Assembly (NCBI GenBank): GCA_963662155.1
Contig: OY759263.1
Location: 20,165,165 to 20,229,164, forward strand
Direction: 5' to 3'
From: Lamellibrachia columna
Taxonomy: Eukaryota > Annelida > Polychaeta > Sabellida > Siboglinidae
Length of the DNA: 64,000 nucleotides
How positions within the stretch are numbered: position 1 is the first letter of the stretch; every line of letters starts with the position of its first letter. The notes below the pieces were generated by a model. The model saw nothing but the letters and a program-made list of their open reading frames with translations, did no database searches and was not told the origin of the DNA. A program made the translations under genes and the position numbers. Below are positions 56,367 to 64,000 of the stretch, piece after piece.

Positions 56367-57060
56367 TTTCACGTGCGAGGAAAGTGTAAAAGAAGACATG
56401 ATTGACTGTCAGGTCTGCCTCAGGTGGGCCCACAGTGAATGTGCAGGATTGGACAAAGGGTTGAAATATATATGCGAGTTATGTGACAATTAGGCAACTC
56501 AGTGTGTTTCATTAATATATAACGAATACATAGACTTTAATGTTGTGCTGCTAATATTTGGTGGTATATTTAACTGTAGTGGTGCCTGGTTTCAAGTGCG
56601 AGGAAAATGTAACGGAAGACATGATTGAATGTCAGATTTGCCTCAGGTGGGCGCCCAGTGTATGTCAGGTTACCTCAGGTTGGCACACAGGGCATGTGCC
56701 GGTGTGGGCTATGAGATGGAATAAATATGCGAGTTATGTAAGATTTAGATATTAATCATCGTGTTTCGTTCATCTATAACGAATAGGTAGACATTAGTTT
56801 TGTGCTGAGTAATGTCAGGGTACGTTAACAGTAGTGATGCCTGGTGCTGTTACATGTGCGAGGAAAGGCTAGATCAGGTTACCTCAGGCGGGCACACAGT
56901 GTATATCAGGTTACCTCAGGTGGGCACATAGTGTATGCCAGGTTACCTCAGGTGGTCACACAGTGTATGTCAGGTTACCTCAGGTGGGCACACAGTGTAT
57001 GCCAAGTTACCTCAGGTGGGCACACAGTGTATGTGCAGGTGAGGGCAAGGGGTGGCACAT
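56367..57060 (+). repeat. PHD-finger exon unit in three tandem copies
   Basis: Units begin near 56,367, 56,589 and 56,842 with a TGCGAGGAAA motif. The first encodes a complete PHD finger (CEESVKEDMIDCQVCLRWAH, then ECAG and YICELC). The second keeps the first half and then degrades. The third is mostly replaced by 32-bp repeats. Similar AT-rich spacers with TATAACGAATA follow copies 1 and 2. Confidence 0.82.
56872..57040. repeat. 32-bp minisatellite, five copies, derived from the PHD coding segment
   Basis: Unit CAGGTTACCTCAGGTGGGCACACAGTGTATGT (here given as the repeat unit CAGGTTACCTCAGG plus TGGGCACACAGTGTATGT). It derives from the QVCLRWAHS-coding region of the PHD copies. Confidence 0.9.
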
Positions 57061-57109
57061 GTATGCGAGGTATGTAAGAATTAGGTAAATAATTGTTTTG
57101 CATTCATTA

Positions 57110-57720
57110 AATGGCGTTCGACACACCGCACAAGTCGTAGGTGATTTATGATTCGACGGGTGTACCCAGTGTACAACAACAGCAAACTAGGTCGCTGCGC
57201 TCTAGGGCACAGATCACAGTGCATTTTCTCATCGGTGATCATGTTAACGTTTTGTCTGGTTATAAGAAAACTCTACCACCAAATATTCTGAACAAATTCA
57301 CAGCCACCGCCTCCATGGCATCGTTATTCTGAACACCTTTCGTCAAAATCGCACACCTCCAGCTCTTTTAATCATGTCGCAAACGCATCTACCATCAACA
57401 TTGGCAGTTTTTGCCGAATATTAATACGCCTACCGGTGTTTCAGGAATATCACCACCAAAATACGTCTGCGTGTTCGATTCCGCTTTATAGTGCTGGCTT
57501 ACTGGATAAATACAGTTCCTTCTTGGCAAATAAAATCACTGAAATCTGATAAATTGCGTATTTTAAGCACGAAATTCTGTAACACTTCTGGTAGCCTAAC
57601 TGTGGCCTGACCTCTCTAATAAGTTCACCTTTTACCCACCTTCGTTAACCAGACTCGATCGCAACTCATGCATATCGGCAAAAAGGTACTTCATTTTATG
57701 TAAAAGTAAAATCGTGTTGC
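57110..57720. repeat. segmental duplication, copy 1
   Basis: GGCGTTCGACACACCGCA through TCCATGGCATCG and on to AGTAAAATC. It matches 59,190-59,349 plus 60,176-60,670 with about 90% identity by eye and, for the last part, 63,660-63,890. No coding potential is recognised. Confidence 0.85.
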
Positions 57721-58029
57721 ATCGTTCTCAGATGAATATATACATGGTGGGTCACCGTTAGCAATAAAATATAGAATAGTCTTAGATTGTTTTTTTAGAA
57801 TATATAGGATTTTTTTTTTTTTTTGTAGTTTCCATATAGAATATTCTGCTATGCTCTGTAGAATTCTATAAAATGCCATACAAATCTATAGAAAATTTAG
57901 GTACACAAACTATTTGTATATAATCTGTAATGTTATGTTGTTTTCTATACACAATTTAACTATACTTTATAGAATTACATAACATTCTTTCTATAGAAGG
58001 TTTCTATAGAATGTTTATAGAATTCAATA

Positions 58030-58260
58030 GATTTTTTTATAAGTGTAGAGACAGAGACCACTGTTCTGTGAGTCCACGAAAGGTTACACATTCACCCCTT
58101 GTGTGTGATCTTTGACCTCCCCTGGCAAAGACACCAGGTAGACTGGACCTACAGCTTCTAGTGTCTAATCGGAAAGACACAGGCAGTGTGAGGAGATTGA
58201 ATTTGTCCACGTTTCGAAACGACAGCAGGTGGATTTGAAGTCCGGTCCCCTCGAACCCCC
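58030..58260 (-). mobile_element. SINE body like that at 2.15 kb
   Basis: Minus strand: B-box-like GACTTCAAATCC, CGTTTCGAAACGTGGAC, CCTGTGTCTTTCCG, CACACAAGGGGTGAATGTGT and CAGTGGTCTCTGTCTC, colinear with the 2,152-2,345 element. Confidence 0.75.
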
Positions 58261-58318
58261 AAACCCATTCCACGCATAGTGGTACGAAAAGGAAGGGATC
58301 TAGCAGGGGTCTCAACCC

Positions 58319-58500
58319 CCTGTTGGGGTGCGGTAGCGTAGCGATTACAACGTCGACATCTGAATCGAGCGAACCCGGGTTCGAATCCTCTCGCTGCCAA
58401 TTCGAAACTTTGCCGATTTCGTTCACTCCACGTAGCCACAGTTCACTCAGCTGTATAAATGAGAGGCTACAGACAGAGGTAAATATATGAACGAATATGT
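58319..58500 (+). mobile_element. tRNA-derived SINE with intact A and B boxes
   Basis: Plus strand: A box TGCGGTAGCGTAGCGATTAC, B box GGGTTCGAATCC, core CGAAACTTTGCCGATTTCG and TTCACTCAGCTGTATAAATG, then AAATATATGAACGAATA and a GT-rich stretch. It lies immediately beside the opposite-strand SINE at 58,030, forming a head-to-head pair. Confidence 0.82.
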
Positions 58501-59149
58501 GTGTGCATGCGAGCGTGTGTGTGAGTGCGTGGCTGTGCGCACGTGTGTGATTTTTGACACATACGTAGTGAATACATCAATACCTGTCTTATATGGTATG
58601 TTATTGTTTACGCGGGCTTGGTAGTTCTGCGTGTGTGTGTAATAATGCTTCCAGACACAACCTACTCGTATGGGTGTGGTCTGATTGTGCGTCATAGAAA
58701 ATGTGGGAAAGCATAGTGGTCTTTGACATAGGTGTGTAGCCTAGCAGGAAGACAAGTCTATGACATCGACAACGCAACAGGTATCATCTCAATCAATTTA
58801 AAAAGAGCAGTGGCGTGTTGGGGGGGGGCATGACCCTCTTTAGCTTGCATTTACGATTGTTTTTGTATGTAACCTAGTAGCACGGCAAACTAATGGATGA
58901 CTAAACTGTCCCTCTTTGGGACATCTTGGAAAATGGCACAATGTTGCATAACTTGTGGAATGACTCTCCCGTCCACGGAAAGGTATGTATATTTCAATCC
59001 GCTCAACTTGAATAGGGTATATTTTGACATGTTTAAAACGTGATTGGGAGTTTCAGTTAGATACGTTTTCAATGATGATATACTGGCAATACACGCGTGC
59101 CCCCTCCCCCCCCCCCCCGCCGGTCTGCGGTCATGGTGCTGCGCTCCAG

Positions 59150-60670
59150 TGCGCTCGTGTTTATTGTGAATACGAGTTCACGACTCGACTCGCAAATGGC
59201 GTCGACACACCGCATAAGTCGTAGGTGATTTATGATTCGACGGGTGTGCCTAGTGTACCACAACAGCAAACTAGGTCACTGCGCTCTAGGGCACAGACCA
59301 CAGTGCATTTTCCCATTGGTGGCCATGTTAACGTTTTGTCTGGTTATAAGAAGTGAAGTGAAGTGAAGTTTAAATCATACATACAGAGTCAAATAACAGT
59401 TTGTACATATTTTACATAGTTTTGATGATCCAGGGAGGCTTGCACTAAGACCTGAGAGATCGCTATCGTACAAGCCTCCCTATGACTACGTATGGTGCAG
59501 TAATCATTATTACTGCTGTTTGACTGGAGTACATATACAAATAGATGTGGAGTTGCTAACTTTGCCTACAAATATAACAGTGCTAATAATACTAGCAAAA
59601 ATACATATAGTGCAAATAATGTGAATACTATTTTTTTTTCGTATGTATAAATGTGAATAAAATGTGAATCGAATATAATTATCAATATTATCCTATAATA
59701 ATTACAGAGAAGTTAAATAATACAGAAAGGATAAATACATTATTCTTGTAAAAATACAATTAAAATCTTGACACTAAAAATAATACATTAGTTCCAAATT
59801 TATTAGTTACAAATTATATTGTGAGGAACTCAAAAACTAGCTGTTTTGATAATAATAAAAACATTGTAGTGATACTATTACTGAATGAATATTCAGTATA
59901 ATATTATATTACAGAGCTATGAATTATTAAGTAATGCAGTTTATCATGATAATGATGACGAAGGCATACCATACATTTCTAGGCTTCAGCTGGCATATTC
60001 TTTTTTGCAGATGTAGCAGTTACTAATATTACATTCCAAGTCATATTTACTTATGATATATTTTTGGGAGTAATTCACAAAGCCTTGATACGAATGGGTG
60101 TTAATTTTCTCCATGGCAATTTGTGGAAGAAAGTTTTCTTGAAGTAATTTTGGTATTGTATGTCTGATACAATAATAAGAAAACTGTACCACCAAATATT
60201 ATGAACAAATGCACAGCCACCGCCTCCATGACATCGATATTCTTAAAATTTTTCTTCAAAATCACCCACATCCAGTTCTTTTAATCATGTCGCAAATGCG
60301 CCTACCCTAAAACAAATTGGCAGTTTTTGTTAAATATTAATGCGCCTACCGGTGTTTCGGGAATGTCACCACCAAAATACGTCCGCGTCTTCGAATCCGC
60401 TTTATAGTGCAACGTCTCACAACCAAAGGTGTTACATTTCGAACTGTCCAACCTTGCTGGCTAAATACAGTTACTTCTTGGCAAATACAATCACTGAAAT
60501 CGGATAAGTTGCGTATTTTCAGGCATTACATTCTTTAACACTTCTGGTAGTCTAACTGTGGCCTGACCTCTCTAGTGAGTTCACGGTTTACCCACCCGAT
60601 TGCAACTCGTGCATATCTGAAAAAGGGTACCTCATTTTTTATTGTAAAAGGAAAATCTTGTTCATCGTTC
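59150..60670. repeat. segmental duplication, copy 2 (split by an insertion)
   Basis: Matches copy 1 (57,110-57,720) on both sides of an 820-830-bp insertion at 59,350-60,175. An extra GCAACGTCTCACAACCAAAG segment occurs at 60,410. Confidence 0.85.
59350..60175 (-). mobile_element. retroelement 3' end inserted in the duplicated segment
   Basis: It is absent from copy 1 of the duplication, so its edges are known: ATAAGAA precedes and follows (59,343-59,349; about 60,174-60,180). On the minus strand it ends in repeated CTTCA units. A 69-codon minus frame (60,195-59,986) reads TIPKLLQENFLPQ, IAMEKINTHSYQGF and CNISNCYICKK, reminiscent of the very C-terminus of some LINE RT proteins. It is otherwise AT-rich. 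Confidence 0.65.
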
Positions 60671-60844
60671 TCACATATGAATATATAAATACACTAGTGC
60701 TTAGACTGAACTCCGGTCACCTCGACCTCGGGTGGCCTGCCAAGGGAAGTAAACACATTCCACGCATAGTGGTACGCATGTGATCTGAATGGTGTAGACA
60801 TATATGTTGTTGATGGCCCTATATTTAACCATCTAAAGGTTAAC

Positions 60845-61020
60845 GTGCATGTGTGTGTTATGGTTACAGACAGAGGTAGATATATGAACGAATACTCTTG
60901 CAGTAATTGCAGCATGGCTGAATGCTTCCCAGAGAAATCGAGATGGCGTCGGATTGAACAGGTCTACCAGGTGGTGAAGTGTAAAAGCGCTTTTAAAAAG
61001 TCCCAAGGACTGGATACTGC
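60845..61020 (+). mobile_element. SINE 3' part
   Basis: GGTTACAGACAGAGGTAGAT, AATATATGAACGAATA-like sequence, TGGCTGAATGCTTCCCAGAG, GAACAGGTCTACCAGGTGGT and CCCAAGGACTGG match the 3' body of the other copies. The tRNA head is lacking. Confidence 0.7.
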
Positions 61021-61372
61021 TATATCAGAATCTACATTTACCTCCCATTTCCCACCCGTTTTGTAGGTCAACCTCCCACCTTCCACCTGTTTGTGGGTCC
61101 AATCTCCCACCTCCCACCGTATTTTAGAGTACCACCTCCCACCAATCACACCTCCCACCTATTTCCAGGGCCAATTTCCAACCTCTCACTTCCTGCCTCG
61201 TCTCCTCAAAAATTGAAGTAGATATAGACTGCGAAGCTTTATTATCGTCAGAAGTTTCGACGACATTTCTTGGGTGTGTGGGTCGTTGACACAATGGGTG
61301 TTGGTGATAAGTGTGTATGCAGGTGACTTCACGCGCGAGCGCGCGTGCGTCCGTGTGTGTGTTGTGCGTGCC

Positions 61373-61498
<126 letters not shown>

Positions 61499-62236
61499 AT
61501 ATGTGATACATACGTAGTGCATACATCAATACATGTCTTATGTATTGGTGGTCATGTTATAGTTTACGTGGGCTATGTGGTTCTGCGCGTCCACGAATGC
61601 ATGCGTGTGTGCAATAATGCCTTCCAGATACACCCTACTCGTGTGGATGCGGTCTGACTGTGCGTCATAAAAAATGTGGGAAAGATCCATCAGTGACATC
61701 ACCCATCCATGTCGGTTGGTTAGGTAGCCTCAAAAAGAGTTGCGCACACAATGACGCACTATGCATAGTGGTCTTTGACATAGTTGTGTTTCCTAGCAGT
61801 CACCCGTGGAAGACAAGTGTATGACATCGACATTCGGCGGAGAGAAAAAACCGATTATGGGTTTTCAGCCAAATAACCGCCGTGTTGCTACGCTAGCGGA
61901 AAGCAACATTTATCATCACTTAGCAACTCTACTTTGGTACATTACATTAGATATGTCGTACAAAAACATTAAATATATCCACTTTGTCGAGAAGTATGTT
62001 TTATTAAGACCTCATATTGGACGCACATTTTATTTAAACAATGGCGGATGAATCGTAGAGCTTTAGTTAGCAGTGCGAATCGTTGAAGCGTTACTTCGCT
62101 GACTCACATTTTCGTTGTCTGTCGTATTCGACTGCGTAGATATTCAGTTATCTACGGCAGACATCGAGGAACAAGACGCAATTAAGTTTGTTCTCTCGTT
62201 TGAAATTGTTCAACAACAGCTAGCCAAGCAACCACC

Positions 62237-62291
62237 ATGCAGCTGTCCGTAGCGTGCCTTCTCTTGTGTGTTGCCGCTGTTATAAAAACAG
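62237..62291 (+). CDS. signal-peptide first exon of a secreted protein (partial gene)
   Basis: The ATG in context ACCACCATG (strong Kozak) opens MQLSVACLLLCVAAVIKT, a textbook signal peptide, and ends one base into the next codon at donor GTACGT. The exon at 63,987 (acceptor TTTCAG) joins in phase to give TGEPIK. Same phase-1 architecture as the exon at 45,755. The mature protein lies beyond the window, so the family is unknown; a Ly6-like product is only a guess from the neighbourhood. Confidence 0.7.
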
Positions 62292-62565
62292 GTACGTTGT
62301 TGTCTTTAGTGGCGCATTTATGTAGGGGAAACGTTTGTCTTTACCTTGTTATAATTGTAATCGTAACTCAGTATTAATACAATCGGCCCGGGTGAATCTG
62401 CCCGGATTTGTCAAATCCTTGGGCTTAGATAACTGTAAAACTGTGAATATCACAACCCTACGCCCGATCACATCCTTGAATATACCCAATATAAGGTGTG
62501 CGATATTCGTGTTTTGGGCGGTGTATACATTATGCAATTTTGTTGGTAAAATAAGAACGTGAGTT

Positions 62566-63382
62566 TGACGACGTGTACCTACCGGAGAATGACGACGTTT
62601 ACCTACCGGAGTATGACGACGTGAACCTACCGGAGTATGACGACGTGAACCTACCGGAGTGTGACGACGTGTACCTACCGGAGAATGACGACGTTTACCT
62701 ACCGGAGTATGACGACGTGAACCTACCGGAGTGTGACGACGTGTACCTACCGGAGAATGACGACGTTTACCTACCGGAGTATGACGACGTGAACCTACCG
62801 GAGTGTGACGACGTGTACCTACCGGAGAATGACGACGTTTACCTACCGGAGTATGACGACGTGAACCTACCGGAGTGTGACGACGTGTACCTACCGGAGA
62901 ATGACGACGTTTACCTACCGGAGTATGACGACGTGAACATACCGGAGTATGACGACGTGTACCTACCGGAGTATGACGACGTGAACCTACCGGATTATGA
63001 CGACGTGAACCTACCGGAGTATGACGACGTGTACCTACCGGAGTATGACGACGTGAACTTACCGGAGTATGACGACGTGTACCTACCGGAGTATGACGAC
63101 GTGTACCTACCGGAGTATGACGACGTGTACCTACCGGAGTATGACGACGTGTACCTACCGGAGTATGACGACGTGTACCTACCGGAGTATGACGACTTTT
63201 ACCTACCGGAGTATGACGACGTGTACCTACCGGAGTATGACGACGTGTACCTACCGGAGTATGACGACGTTTACCTACTGGAGTATGACGACGTGTACCT
63301 ACCGGAGTATGACGACGTGTACCTACCGGAGTATGACGACGTGTACCTACCGGAGTATGACGACGTGTACCTACCGGAGTTA
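62566..63382. repeat. 24-bp minisatellite, about 34 copies, open on both strands
   Basis: Unit GACGACGTGTACCTACCGGA plus GTAT. Plus frame encodes the octapeptide YDDVYLPE, minus frame encodes RRHTPVGT. The first 360 bp show a 72-bp higher-order period (YLPEND, YLPEYD and NLPECD octets in turn); the second half is more uniform. It sits in intron 1 of the gene starting at 62,237. Confidence 0.96.
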
Positions 63383-63529
63383 CGTGCATGATAATGATAC
63401 GTGTACATTTAATGTGTTGTGGTGTGCACAACTTGGGGGCCGGAATTGCATTATCTCGTCAACTATTGCCTCGAAACGAGAATGTGTCCCTTATTGTAGT
63501 CTTACAATATTGTACACATATGTTTAAAC

Positions 63530-63920
63530 GTTCTTGGGAGTTTCAGTTAGACGTATTTTCAATGAAGGTATACTGGTAATACACGAGGGCCCCAATCCCG
63601 TCTCGGCGGTCTGCGGTCTTGGTGCTGCGCTCCATTGCGCTCGTATTTATTGTGAATACGAGTTTCGGGAATGTCACCATCAAAATACGTAGGCGTCATA
63701 GTATATGATAAATTGCGTATTTTCAAGCACTACATTCTGTAAAACTTCTGGTAGCTTAACTGTGGCCTGACCTCTCTAGTGAGTCCATCTTTTACCCACC
63801 CTCGTTAGCCAGACTCTATCACAACTCGTACATATCGGCAAAAAGGTATCTCATTTTATGTAAAAGTAAAATCTTGTTGCATCGTTCTCACATATGAATA
63901 TATAAATACACCAGTGTCTA
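63530..63920. repeat. segmental duplication, copy 3 (partial)
   Basis: GGGAGTTTCAGTTAGA, GGCGGTCTGCGGTC, GGTGCTGCGCTCCA and, after an internal deletion, TGGTAGCTTAACTGTGGCCT match 59,040-59,180 and 60,540-60,690. Confidence 0.8.
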
Positions 63921-63986
63921 CGATATTCGTGTTTTGTGCTATTGTTTTCGTAAATGTTCGTCTAAATTTCTAAGCTGATGTTTCAG

Positions 63987-64000
63987 GCGAACCAATCAAG
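63987..64000 (+). CDS. second exon (start only) of the secreted protein gene at 62,237
   Basis: After GATGTTTCAG the sequence reads GCGAACCAATCAAG to the window edge; with the final G of exon 1 it gives GEPIK. The rest is outside the window. Confidence 0.6.

Larger units (their letters stand above)
55028..56493 (+). pseudogene. pogo/jerky-like DDE transposase with C-terminal PHD finger, decayed
   Basis: In order: a psq-type HTH, EEGRDAVSRHYNISKPSFRRHL (55,087-55,155); a poly-C interruption; VEEELVQHALHLAKHDV (CENP-B-type HTH); the DDE domain start RIYNVDETG (about 55,550); GAITSGDRGVNTTGVF, amplified into a 73-bp array; DFVPSMLIF-like sequence; a THTKNLDATITARDAEVI block (after 56,155); EKWLRARPGRRITTW; and a PHD finger (56,374-56,493). 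Frameshifts and the array destroy the ORF. Active relatives are pogo/Tigger-type transposases of jerky type. Confidence 0.85.

Noticed and set aside
58319..58400. Second tRNA-like sequence with B box GGGTTCGAATCC
   Set aside because: Same reasoning: followed by the shared SINE core, with no matching 3' acceptor strand.
62349..63431. 360-codon minus-strand ORF with HTPVGTRR repeats
   Set aside because: It follows entirely from a stop-free 24-bp satellite read on the minus strand. The non-repetitive ends show no signal peptide, domain or splice context.

Overview
This is nuclear DNA of an intron-rich, repeat-rich, AT-leaning animal. One spliced housekeeping gene, SF3A1, spans 25 kb. It is surrounded by CR1/L2-like LINEs with an SGNH-esterase ORF1, several tRNA-derived SINEs, hAT, Mutator-like, pogo/jerky and TTAA-type DNA transposons, and many minisatellites. 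No bacterial or viral gene is visible. The protein reads like SF3A1 of a bilaterian, and the repeat content suits a marine invertebrate such as a mollusc or another lophotrochozoan, or an invertebrate deuterostome. The sequence alone does not fix the phylum.

Layout. 1-440: a small secreted cysteine-rich ORF with a poly(A) signal. 440-8,090: no convincing gene, but a SINE, a perfect hairpin and five minisatellites or microsatellites. 8,095-10,088: a non-autonomous hAT element with a perfect 8-bp target duplication. 11,320-14,260: a degenerate CR1-like LINE. 14,600-40,400 (minus strand): SF3A1, reconstructed here as 18 coding exons with compatible phases, 814 codons, from ATG 40,333 to stop 15,183. 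Its introns hold a TTAA-flanked MITE, a tandemly copied 3' splice site, twin 24-bp minisatellite elements, a rearranged LINE, and (intron 1) a 3.1-kb Mutator-like element with 9-bp target duplication, a SWIM-transposase-type N-terminal fragment, a PHD finger and a perfect 43-bp inverted repeat. 40,939-44,992: a 4-kb degenerate hAT with a TTF/DUF4371/hATC transposase, carrying a nested 466-bp MITE.

45,755-54,150: scattered plus-strand exons of one or more secreted Ly6/uPAR-like (three-finger) proteins, separated by LINEs, SINEs and fold-back repeats; part of this stretch also reads as clean exons on the minus strand. 55,028-57,040: a decayed pogo/jerky-like DDE transposase whose coding DNA was expanded into 73-bp tandem repeats and whose PHD exon was copied three times. 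57,100-61,500: a local segmental duplication, SINEs and simple repeats. 62,237-64,000: the first two exons of another secreted protein that runs off the window; its first intron holds a 24-bp tandem array open on both strands.

The SF3A1 model and the transposons with perfect target duplications are the best supported calls. The Ly6-like models are incomplete and the antisense alternative at 53.5-54.1 kb is unresolved. Everything was read by eye, without database searches.
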